Shown: piece by piece, positions 26,601-36,067 of the stretch | Position numbering within the stretch: position 1 is the first letter of the stretch | Layout: each line of letters opens with the position of its first letter | Assembly (NCBI RefSeq): GCF_932526225.1 | Contig: NC_064043.1 | Coordinates: 10,087,821-10,151,820 of the forward strand | From: Nematostella vectensis | Taxonomy: Eukaryota; Cnidaria; Anthozoa; Actiniaria; Edwardsiidae | DNA: 64,000 nt | Reading direction: 5' to 3' | Notes under the pieces: generated by a model | Told to the model about the DNA's origin: nothing | The model's database searches: none | What the model saw: only the letters and a program-made list of their open reading frames with translations | Translations under genes and position numbers: made by a program

Positions 26601-27839
26601 CTGGAGACAGCGCCGGTGGAAATTATGATGAGATGCGTGGTAATTTGCCATTGAAGGCTAACGTCAGCTTGATGGTTCGTCATTATGTAGAAGTTCATTA
26701 TGTCAAGTTAGAAGATTTGTATGATGTCGCCAACTCGTTTCCACAGTTGGCAGAAGTAATGAGTGAGCAAATGACATTTACGCACGACTTCGGCAGATAT
26801 ATCTCGGTATGTACCCTATCAGTACTCCACCCCCTTAGCGCACCCCGCTCTAATCGCCTAATTGTCTTTCTTCGACTCTTTCTCGGCTTGCGTGAACAGC
26901 GTCTGCCGACCACCTATTGTTCGCATACCACACTATATATACCATTCCCCATCCGGCTCTAGTTGCTGTTCCTCCGAAAGGCTAACGCTCGCAACTACTC
27001 TGTTTTGACAGAAGCGTGAAAAATAATCATTTTATTCTTGTGTTGATGTTTTCCCACAATACATCAGGGCCTGGAAGGATGATCGCGGGGTTTGGACTAG
27101 ACTCTGCGCGGGATGCGAAAAACGCAAAAGACTTTTTAGGATGCAGTTATGCAGTTGATCCCAATAAATCGAGCATTTCAGGGAAAAAAATTCCGGCACT
27201 ACAAATTATCTACAGAAAGATTTGGTGCTTTTGTGCTTCAAAGAACAACTAACATTTCAGTTGATCGTAAAATTGTATGTACCTTAGTCTCGTGTTTCGC
27301 TTGGTCCGGGAGTGGGTTGTATGTACCTTAGTCTTGTGTTTCCCTAGGTCCGGGAGTGGGTTGTATGTAACTTAGTCTCGTGTTTCGCTTGGTCCGGGAG
27401 TGGGTTGTATGTAACTTAGTCTTGTGTTTCCCTAGGTCCAGGAGTGGGTTGTATGTAACTTAGTCTTATGTTTCCCTAGGTCCGGGAGTGGGTGTATGTA
27501 CCTTAGTCTTGTGTTTCCCTAGGTCCGGGGGTGGGTTGTATGTACCTTAGTCTTGTGTTTCCCTAGTTCCAGGAGTGGGTTGTATGTAACTTAGTCTTAT
27601 GTTTCCCTAGGTCCGGGAGTGGGTTGAGGTAAGGCCAAGACTCTGTACCGCTTTTTGTTTGTTAGTTTTTGTGATGCTTCAATTGAGCACAAGAAAGAAT
27701 AAAAAGGATGGAAGTAAAAGAGATACTTAATCACTATCACACGTTATGCATCACCAGTGTATTTTACGAAGCATGTACCACAAATCACGCCCTATTCACG
27801 AGAAGCCCATGTGTCGGTACCTCGATTAAAGGGACACCC

Positions 27840-27880
<41 letters not shown>

Positions 27881-29011
27881 AGACCAAAAATAGGATTGCA
27901 AACGTTCTATTGGATTGCTAGTCTGCCAAACTCTATATAAAAGGACACCTTCAGGAATGATAAAAACCATTCCAGAGCATTGACAGTCTGTGTAACTGGC
28001 CGTGAAGGCCTATAATCAAACAAACCCAAACTGCGGCTATAGAGATTACAATCAAAATGTGTCCGCAAATAAGGAGCTTAATGCACGTCTCCCCGTACCT
28101 GCACAGGGCCATAGCAAGGGGTAGGGATATGGGGGCATGCCCCACCAGCCCGCCCCCCCCAATATTTTCTAAAATTAAAAGGAAATGACCAGTAAGAGCA
28201 TGTCTGCCCCCTCAAATATTTTCTTAATGTTTCTGTATTCCCCCCTCCCCCGCGCACGTACCTTAGCTTACGTGGCCTAGTTTGCGTCTGTATTCCCTCC
28301 TCCCCCGCGCACGAACCTTAACGTGGCCTAGTTTGCATAAGATAAACCCTGCATCTTCTGACCAAGTGTATGAATCACCCATCACGCATTCTCATATACA
28401 AAACGGATTTTACTAAGATTCATATCAAATCGAAGCGAAAATGGCGTTTGATGCTAGCACGGCCTTTTCACTGCAGGAACCCGAATATTGAAAAGTTATT
28501 CAGGGACGCGTGTAATGAATATATTTTTTCAAGCTCATATCGAATTTTGAGATCGGGTATTCGTAATGAAGCTTTCGATTCACTCATTAGTGTTCATTAT
28601 TTGCAGGCGGAGTCAGGTCTAGTGGGCAATGTCCCGTGGTCAGCCTTAGTACTGAGTGCTCCTCTCGGCGTATCTACACTGAACGTGCCCTCAACGCCAT
28701 CCCAAGAAAGAATGGTAAAAGAAAGCAAGGCTAGCATTAGCAAGGATGACACGAACTCGAACACTTTATACGTAAACTCTAAAGCGGAAAACCCGGTGAA
28801 GTTACCTGGTAAAGCAAATGGAAGCACGAGAGCAAAGCATTATTCAGCGCCATGTGGCACGAAGCCGGATTTCAACGGAGTCTTGTGTAGAATTGACAGT
28901 CTGGATGAAAGACTAGTGAGAGTCGAGGACAGGCTGGAAGAGATTTTATTCCTTTTGAAGAAAAGTCGGAGCGATTCCAATGGAATGTTCAAAGAGTCTT
29001 CCTACCTATAA
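20668..29011 (+). CDS. Erg-type (KCNH) voltage-gated K+ channel, Erg-A
   Basis: Seven exons: 20668-20745, 20852-21283, 23891-24284, 24834-25033, 25580-25832, 26598-26806 and 28607-29011. All phases agree and the join is 1971 nt, 656 aa. S1 is about aa 64-86, S2 104-122, S3 148-162, S4 about 176-192 ([20 protein letters not shown]), S5 about 201-224, selectivity filter S-I-G-F-G-N (277-282), and S6 287-310. A C-linker ([13 protein letters not shown]) and a cyclic-nucleotide-binding homology domain follow. SIGFGN and [10 protein letters not shown] mark the Erg subfamily. The last exon adds a Ser-rich tail and a coiled coil ([20 protein letters not shown]). There is no PAS/eag domain: the start exon is only 26 codons, and an in-frame TGA lies just upstream. 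At 656 aa it is far shorter than vertebrate Erg channels (over 1100 aa). Exon 7 joins in phase, but an extra small exon in intron 6 cannot be excluded. Confidence 0.9.
21284..23890. other. Erg-A intron 2 (2.6 kb)
   Basis: Phase-0 intron between the S3 and S4 exons, with donor GTAAGG and acceptor TTTCCAG. It holds a G homopolymer at about 23330-23343 and no recognisable gene or element. Confidence 0.7.
24385..24600. other. G/C-tract region in Erg-A intron 3
   Basis: Starts with a G run and a cgcagggtgtgtgcgcaacccc block that resembles the hairpin end of the 7.2-kb MITE-like element, and ends with a C run near 24511-24527. It may be a degraded copy of a similar element. Confidence 0.3.
24711..24833 (+). 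repeat. 60-bp tandem duplication ending at the Erg-A exon 4 acceptor
   Basis: Two near-identical 60-bp copies, each starting ccgtcccatttgatgtgaca, occupy 24711-24770 and 24771-24830. The second runs into the real acceptor TAG. A further TTTTTAG precedes the first copy, so the block duplicates the polypyrimidine-tract/branch region. Confidence 0.9.
25031..25530 (+). repeat. Dispersed copies of the Erg-A exon 4 donor region
   Basis: The real donor and intron start (acg|gtaagtaacacaatag, followed by cgtcacacaatacaggggct) recur as agtaagtaacacaatcaaat at about 25483-25530. A third version without the donor lies at about 25405-25460 (gtcacgcattacaggggcta, then gcgtaacacaacact). The copies are separated by unrelated sequence and are diverged. 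Confidence 0.75.
26330..26597 (+). repeat. Array of acceptor-like units before Erg-A exon 6
   Basis: Seven or eight loosely spaced units end in TGATTGACAG or a one-base variant. They are followed by words such as gtctgacgta, gcctttacgtg and ctccaatcgtg. The last unit is the functional acceptor TTGATTGACAG|GTCCTGG. Spacing is about 20-40 bp. Confidence 0.8.
27265..27630 (+). repeat. 44-bp minisatellite in Erg-A intron 6
   Basis: About eight copies of a 44-bp unit. Each carries GTATGTAA or GTATGTACC, which resembles a donor, then a pyrimidine-rich stretch ending TTTCCCTAG|GTCC, which resembles an acceptor, then gggagtgggtt. Four of the early copies alternate between cgcttgg and ccctagg. Confidence 0.85.
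27839..27879. repeat. Uninterrupted C homopolymer of about 39 bases
   Basis: A run of 39 C residues (27841-27879), the longest homopolymer in the window, inside Erg-A intron 6. Its true length may be uncertain because such runs are hard to sequence. Confidence 0.9.
28235..28340. repeat. Tandem duplication with C-rich block
   Basis: Two copies of a unit of about 55 bp containing cccgcgcacg, then accttagcttacgtggcc in the first and aaccttaacgtggcc in the second, then tagtttgc. It is located in Erg-A intron 6 shortly before the last exon. Confidence 0.75.
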
Positions 29012-29657
29012 GGATAAACGAGGACATAATGATCACAAAAAATTGAGTTAGGGATGAGTGAAACATCTGCAAAATACGCGCGTAACATCTATCGACCCCT
29101 CTCCCTTTGTTTCGTTTGGGGCCTTGTTCCGACGAGATGATTTATAAAAAGTATTTGATATCAAAAGCACAAGATGCGCCAAACCATGTAAAGACACGGA
29201 GTATCGTAGTTCCAGAAGCTGAATAGTACGACTATTAGAATTTCAAAGCCAACAATGAAATTATATATATAAGATTCTTCTTTTTGAGAATCTGGTAGAG
29301 TATTTAAAGAAAACGAAGAAGAAAAAGAGAGAAATTGGAAGGAAGAAAGCATGTAGCTCAAAAGCAAGCAAAATGGCTTCACCAAGTGTCGATACTTGGG
29401 TCTTTTAATTGGCAAAATTAAATCACTTTTGGCTCAATTAATGCATACCACAAACAAGCCGTCTACAAAGGACTTGAAATCAGTGATAAATGTTACAATA
29501 GTATAAATATACGAACACAAACACTTTTTCAAATTATATTTAGTTCTTATGAATTCTTATGAAAATTGCTAGGAACTACTTCATTTTGTGCGGTATTTCC
29601 AGCACACAAAATCATATATGAATTTCAAATTTGAACACAAGATAGCAAAGCATGCAC

Positions 29658-29663
29658 AATAAA
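29658..29663 (+). terminator. Candidate poly(A) signal for Erg-A
   Basis: AATAAA about 650 bases after the Erg-A stop at 29011. No stronger hexamer was noticed closer to the stop. Confidence 0.35.
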
Positions 29664-30257
29664 AGCAAATATAAATTTAAGTTACTGTTTAATTTAATTA
29701 AACCGTATATATAGGTGTTCAGTGTCGTCTTTATTTTCGAGGGAGGGGGGAGCCAATCAAAGGCCAATCAAAGGTCGGTAGGGTCGGAAGCTCTAGGATA
29801 TTGTACCAATCAAAAGCAAGGGTAAGCTTTCGAAGCTTAACGACAAAATCTAACCGCCCCTAATCAAACATATCCGCCACTAAACGATCATACCGATCGT
29901 GTGCGGAGGTATCTACAGAATCCTGAAGTTTAACAGTTAGCTGCGCCAAGTAAAAAAGACTGTTGTTTTGTGGGCGTGTCATTGTAAAATGCACGAAAAG
30001 CTAAACTACTGCAGATAGATTACTACTCGACCCCCTCTATTCATCAAATAGAAATCCCTCGCTTGTGTTGTATAATTTCGTACGATTTTTTTTACAGAAA
30101 TGACTTAGGAATAGGGAAGCTTAAACGCTTGCGTTTTTCTTGGAATTCCTGTGGTTTGCCATGAGGCAAGAAGGACTGGGGAGAACCAAACCAGAAAGGC
30201 GAGGGAGATAAATGAAAGGTTAAGGTAGGTTCGGTTGAAGTGAAAACAAAGAATTTC

Positions 30258-30293
30258 GCTGACGTTTCGAGCGCTAGTCCTTCGTCAGAGCAG
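30258..30293 (-). ncRNA. Hammerhead-ribozyme-like core, Penelope/retrozyme type
   Basis: On the minus strand this reads a CUGACGA-like box, a short potential stem (ggactagcgctc), then CGAAAC and GUC. This order resembles the minimal hammerhead motifs reported in Penelope-like retroelements of invertebrates. Stem II is poor here (a probable A-C mismatch and one extra A), so the copy may be inactive. No reverse transcriptase is visible next to it. The call rests on motif recollection only. Confidence 0.4.
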
Positions 30294-30533
30294 ACTCGCC
30301 GGTTCCGAGCATATCATGAACCACAGGGACCCTGAAAAATGCCAGGGATTGAGAACTTTTTAATGATTTATTTGAATTTATTTTTGCATACTTCGCCTAT
30401 TCATGGTTAAAACTGGTACCAAAATTGTCTGCTTCTATGGAAACGCAATTTCAAATAGAAAACAAATGGCATGTAACAAATCAACGAAATACTGGCAACT
30501 TTTTCTCTAAGGTAAGCAGTTGTTTTTTCAACT

Positions 30534-30535
<2 letters not shown>

Positions 30536-30618
<83 letters not shown>
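30536..30618. repeat. (TA)n microsatellite
   Basis: About 41 uninterrupted TA dinucleotides. The apparent YIYI open frame through it is an artefact of the repeat. Confidence 0.97.
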
Positions 30619-30621
<3 letters not shown>

Positions 30622-31132
30622 ACCGTGGTATAAAGCTTAAAATGCGCTATTGGGCGGTCTCTTGTGTATTACGTATTAGAAGTGCAAATTATTATCAAAG
30701 AAATTACCAGTCAACAAGTTCGATTTAATAACCGAGAGAGGAGAACTGTCTTGCGAAAAAAAATGAAAACTTCCTGCAACCTGCAACCTGCAAACGCCTG
30801 AATTTCCAGAACGCATTTGCTAAAGACAACAACCATTTGATAATCGACTTATACAATGGCATAATATTTGTTTGGTGACTACAATTTCTTTCTTTTTGTT
30901 TACGTTTTTGTTTTCGTGCATTTAGTTATCAATTCAGCGCGAAAGTGCTAGATGAATAATAAAATAAGATCGTGCCAATGTTATTGCAAAATGCAGGCGA
31001 GAACGATCGCTAGTTTTTCTTTTTTTCGGAGAGTTTCATTTGCTTTCAAATTCAACACTGCCAGACTTTTCTTTTCTTTTCTTTTTTATTTTTTGTATAG
31101 AAATGAAACCATAAATTCTACAGGGAAGTGCG

Positions 31133-34100
31133 ATGACCGCTTTGGTCGGAATTGTGCTTGCCGTCATGTACTGGTCAGCGGCTTTTCAAGGTAGTGAGTT
31201 ATTTACCACATGAAGCCTGATTTTTTATTGCAACCGACTTGACATGGATGATTTCTTCTTGACAGATGCAAACGGGAGAAACGTGCACGAATACGCGCTC
31301 ACTAAGAAACTGTTTAATGAAGGGGAGCATTCGCATCCACACTCCGAACTTAAGCCAATCAACGTGAGCGTCGGGTTTTCAATAAGGAACTTAAAATACA
31401 TGGTGAGCAGTCCTACATGAAGTAGTACCGTATATTGTTAAATATAGGGAATAATAGGCCAATATTTCATTCGCACCAATTTTTTGTGTGATCCCGCTTC
31501 CAGATGGGTAAAACCATCACGCAACCCGCGTGTCATCCCGCGTCCCGAAGAGGGATGGTATATCCCACACACTAGAGCCCGACGGCGGGTTAAATCTTAA
31601 GTTTCTTATCTCGCATTCTTAAAAGATGGGTATATTTGCATCGCGTTACAAAGTTATTTTTTTTTCTGTAGCGAGCACTTGGGGCCAAATCCTGCTCTCT
31701 TTCTCTTAGCTTGATACAGACAACTAAGTAATACAAGAAGTTTTGCTGGACCGACTACTAGATTTTGTGTGATCTCGAATCCCGCATAATACAGAAGGGT
31801 ACTTTACTGAGGAATATATCAGTGTAAATGTGGTAATTTTTTCCAGGACGTCAAAAAAGGAGAGATAGCGCTTAACGTATGGATGAGTTTTGTAAGTTTC
31901 TTTTACCTCACTTCCTTAGTGCGACGCGCGCTACAGTGGCTCACAGTTGCGTACCCTCCCCTCCCCCTTATTTGGCCGCCAAATATACCATCCTTTCTCA
32001 ATATAATAACTGCGCACCCCTCATTTAGTCCTGAGTAAACTTTTTAGGGGGATCCTTATTGGCTTACTTCACAAAAATATGAAGGTGGCCACTGTAGCTG
32101 GCGTCGTATCAGATAGCACGTTTCTTGCATCCTTTAGCTTACTTCACAAAACTGTCAAGGTGGCCACGGTAGCGCGCATCGTTTCAGATAGTACGTTCCT
32201 CGCATTCTTATTGGCTAACCTCCCAAAACTTTCTAGGTAGCCACGGTAGCGTTAAAAAAGAACCACCGCAGTAACGTATCTAGGGGGAGGGTTTAGGTGG
32301 TTTGAGCCCCCCTTTGGGCTGCCAGAAAGCCACATGTACCAATACCCCCTTCCCCCTTTGCCCGTGAGCCACCCCCCCCCCCCCCCCGCTTTAGTGAAAA
32401 GCTAAATCTGCCCCTGTCATCCTTATAAGGCGGTTTGTTATCCACGACTTCACCTTATAAGGCGGTTTGTTATCCACGACTTCACCTTATAAGGCGGTTT
32501 GTTATCCACGACTTCACCTTATAAGGCGGTTTGTTATCCACGACTTCACCTTATAAGGCGGTTTGTTATTCACGACTTCACCTTATAAGGCGGTTTGTTA
32601 TCCACGACTTCACCTTATAAGGCGGTTTGTTATCCACGACTTCACCTTATAAGGCGGTTTGTTATCCACGACTTCACCTTATAAGGCGGTTTGTTATCCA
32701 CGACTTCACTTGCGGGAGTGGTTCTAGCTAATGGAGATACTTATTATTGTGTCTTCTTCTTTGTTCAGCTGTGGAAAGACCCACGTCTCACATGGAACCC
32801 AACGGAATTCGGAAACATAAGTTATTTGACTATGAAGGTGGATAAAATCTGGAGCCCGGATATGATGTTAACGTTAGCGTGAGTTGCACGAAGGTGTTAT
32901 TACTAATTCATTTACACCCAATTTGTTATCTTCTCTTCATTTTTTATAGCCACTGCTATATACATCAAGCTGGGCTAATTGTTTTCAGGAAATACATTGG
33001 CACACATATGGCTCCTGCTTTATTTTTATTTATGGTACCTAAAAGCAAAAGAAAATCCCCCTCCTACAAGAAATCATGGATTCGACCAATTCGCCCATGA
33101 CCAATCATCATCATGTCATTGGCAAATCGCGGACAATTCTAAAAACTCATTAAATGATTTTAACGCAACAACATGATAACAATAGTATTGAGATAAAAGA
33201 TCCATATATGTAATATTATCAGGGATTATAAGATTACTGATAATCTATTGTCGCAACGTATGTACAATAAGATGACAATATATCTCTAATCTCCTAATTA
33301 GATCTCTTTTTTGTATGTAAAAATTTTCAGAACTGGAAAGATTGTAGAATTTGTGAGAGACATTCCAGGCAGTTTGGAGTTTAGAGCCATCATAACCCAC
33401 GAAGGTTTAGTGAAAATATTCCAACCAACGTCCATCTCGACAACCTGTGAAGTCAACATCGCTTTCTACCCGTTTGACGAGCATACGTGTTTCATTGAGA
33501 TCGGTCCTTGGTCTATGAACACTGCCGCAGTGAATGTGATCTCCATGGGCCTCATTTTGACAGACTACTCTACTCATAACGAATGGAATCTCAGCCCGCT
33601 GGAAATTAGGAAAAAAGAATTCTACGATCAGTGTTGTCCCGGACCCTATGGGTACATATCTTTCCCTCTACTTCTGTCAAGGCGACCGCTGTTTAGAACG
33701 ATTAACTACGTCTTTCCGGCCATTAATATCGCTGTGTTGTCTCTCCTGGTTTTTCTTATTCCTCCCGAAGTTGGCAAAAGCATGGGTACGTAACCCCAAG
33801 AGGTAGGAGACAAAAATGTCACAAGCCCCCCCCCCCCCCCCCCCAGCCCCCTCACCCCCACGCACAAAGTTTACCTTTTTTCTTTGTCCCCATAAGCTTA
33901 TCAGAACCTGATGTTAAACATGTGCCATGACACAATGCTTTCTGTCGTTACGTGATCATGTGACGCGTGCTGACGGATCCAGCAAGAGAGAGCACCCGCA
34001 CAAGACCTTTGGGTCTCTGCGCATGCCGTCACAAAGCATACCGTTTGACGTGCTGTGCTACATGATGTAGCGTGACATAATATGACGTGACGAGATGTGA

Positions 34101-35498
34101 TGTGACGTGATGTGTGACCAGTCACGCTATTTATCACATGCTGAAGCCTAGCGTGAAAACAATACGTGTTGTAGCATAAGGTGATGTGTTTAACTCTTGT
34201 CATGTGATTCCATGACGTTTGCGTGACGCTCAGTAACGTGATGTGTTGAGGGATTTAACACGAAATGCCTTGTGCTTGCTTGCCATGCATTCATAGATTA
34301 TTTTTGTCGTTTTAGAGGCTGGTATCAACCTGTTGCTGAGCCTGTCCGTGTACCTTCTGCTTGTTAACTCCAAGATGCCAAGTACCTCGCTCACTTTCCC
34401 TCTCCTGACAAAATTCTACGCATGCGCCATCTTCATTCTCGTCATCTCCATGTGCTGTTCGAGTTGTGTGTACGCACTTTACTTCATGAACCCGTCAGGA
34501 TGGGACCTCTATCACATGCCGCCTGTTTTACAGGTATAAAAAACTAGTTAAACTAGTTTAAGGGTACCATCTCTATTCTCGTCATCCCCATGCGCTGCTC
34601 GAGTTTCGTGTACGCACTTTACTTCACGAACCCGTCAGGATGGGACCTCTATCACATGCCGCCTGTTTTACAGCTATTAAAAACTAGTTAAACTAGTTTA
34701 AGGGTACCATCTTCATTCTCGTCATCTCCCATCGCTGTTTCGAGTTGCGTGTAGGTACTTTCCTGGAGAATTTGACCTAAATTTCATTTGACACCTGTGT
34801 TGAAATCCGGGAAAAAAAAAAACCGCAGCGATATTCTCATAGGTCATCAAAATCGGCTATTTCTAGAATTTCTAATTACCGCTATGAAGATGAACTAATG
34901 AGCTTGCTTTGCTTTCCAGGTGATGATTTTTGATTGGCTAGGACCGTTGGTTCGATACCCGTACAGACCCCCAAACAGATATCCATACAAACCCCTCAAA
35001 CGCTCAAAAATTACTCCGACTGTCATCAATGTCGCCACAAGTTCCCAAACAAATATCACTGATGTAAACAGTATATCCAAGAAGCAATACACGGAGCAAG
35101 TAAACGACCTTAAACCTGATGACTCGGGCTTATGTGCGCATGCGCAGGAGGCAGTCGAGAAAGAGGATCGTGATGAGAAGAGGAGTAGTAGAGCCCGATC
35201 AAGTGAGTCAACTGGAATTCAAAAGGGTGACAAGGAAGTCACTGATGCTGAAAAAGAGACAGATTTAGGCACTGGTAGCAGTGGTCCATCACTGGCTGTA
35301 TTGTCAAACCCGAGAGACCTCGATGTTTCTCTCGAGTTCATAGCTGAGCACTCGAGACGGGAAGCGCAAAGGCGGGAAAACCATGAGTACTGGCAAGCGG
35401 CCTCCATGATCGTCAGCCGTGTTTGCGTGGTTCTCCTCGTAATCAGCATAGTCGCGTCTTTCTTGGCTTGTTTCATGCTTTCTCCACGGCTAAGATAG
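31133..35498 (+). CDS. Nicotinic acetylcholine receptor-like Cys-loop subunit, alpha type
   Basis: Pentameric ligand-gated channel subunit. Exons: 31133-31190, 31266-31402, 31847-31891, 32769-32878, 33331-33785, 34316-34533 and 34920-35498. The join is 1602 nt, 533 aa, with all phases consistent. A signal peptide (MTALVGIVLAVMYWSAAFQ) starts the protein. The NVWMSFLWKDPRLTWNP block is loop D and beyond; the Cys-loop is C156-x13-C170; GPWS holds the loop B Trp (W177); YDQCCPGPY carries vicinal cysteines C218-C219, typical of alpha subunits. M1 begins after SRRPLF, M2 is INLLLSLSVYLLLVNSKMPS, then M3, a long charged M3-M4 loop, and M4 near the end. The aligned M1-M2 linker reads M-G-E-A where nicotinic channels have G-E-K, so the selectivity filter is partly altered. 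Loop A is unusual: SPD is followed by MMLTLA, not Y-N. Ligand identity is unproven. Confidence 0.9.
32422..32708 (+). repeat. 32-bp minisatellite in receptor intron 3
   Basis: Nine nearly identical 32-bp copies containing cttataaggcggtttgttat and ccacgacttcac, with one C-to-T variant in the fifth. The high identity suggests recent expansion. It ends about 60 bp before exon 4. Confidence 0.93.
34421..34760 (+). repeat. 140-bp tandem duplication spanning receptor exon 6 donor
   Basis: The 3' end of exon 6 (from ttcattctcgtcatctccat through tgccgcctgttttacag) plus the first 35 bases of the intron is repeated at a period of about 140-141 bp. Copy two (34562-34700) keeps a degenerate M3-end coding segment and CAG|CTATTA in place of CAG|GTATAA, so its donor is lost. 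Copy three keeps only the first part. Confidence 0.88.
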
Positions 35499-35605
35499 TG
35501 AGCCAATCAGAGTAACATTAAAGGAGTTACCCGTGCCCTCATTGGCCTTCTTGTAAGCCAGTCCTATGATACTGCGCATGCCATGATTGGTCTCCTCATG
35601 GTTAC

Positions 35606-35637
35606 ATAGTCGCGTCTTTCTTGGCTTGTTTCATGCG
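35606..35637 (+). repeat. Copy of receptor M4 coding segment in the 3' UTR
   Basis: The bases agtcgcgtctttcttggctt and gtttcatgc duplicate 35451-35480, which encode the C-terminal half of M4. The copy lies about 110 bases after the stop codon and is followed by unrelated sequence. Confidence 0.7.
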
Positions 35638-35825
35638 TAACGTTAACGATGTTTCGCGTGTCCTGATTGGTCTTATCGGAAGCCAATCAAAGCCCCGTTG
35701 AAAAGAGAATCATAGAAACTCTATGATAGCACTGTGTGCCATGATTGGTCTTTTTGTGATAGTTATGTTTCATGGGTTCTTCCATGCTATTTAATAGTAA
35801 TCCAATCAGAGGACTGTTTGGGGAA

Positions 35826-36067
35826 CAACTACGCATTCGCCGATTTATCGTCTCCTGTATGTTTCAGCAAAGTCTCGTCTTTTTTGCAAATAAAAGACGA
35901 GTGAACATAACAAATGGTGCGTTGATTTGGTCACGAAGCAGATTGCAACTACGCATTCGCCGATTTATCGTCTCCTGTATGTTCCAGCAAAGTCTCGTCT
36001 TTTTTGCAAATAAAAGACGAGTGAACATAACAAATGGTGCGTTGATTTGGTCACGAAGCAGATTGCA
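35826..36067. repeat. 120-bp perfect tandem duplication
   Basis: Two copies starting caactacgcattcgccgatt differ by a single base (gtttcag against gttccag). Each contains AATAAA (35889-35894 in the first), which may serve as the receptor poly(A) signal. An internal hairpin ctcgtctttt/aaaagacgag sits around it. Confidence 0.92.

Noticed and set aside
26999..27026. Alternative last exon of Erg-A (KREK and stop after TTTTGACAG)
   Set aside because: It joins in phase, but the exon at 28607 also joins in phase and encodes a long tail with a coiled coil like that of Erg-B. The short ending could be a minor isoform.
20668..29011. HCN or CNG channel identity for the two K+ channel genes
   Set aside because: The filter S-[IV]-G-F-G-N, the R-K-[LF]-D-R-Y-S-E-Y-G block after S4 and the C-linker sequence are Erg/KCNH features. 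HCN channels have C-I-G-Y-G and CNG channels lack this filter.
30425..30622. Frame ending in repeated Tyr-Ile
   Set aside because: Runs into the (TA)n microsatellite; no support for coding.
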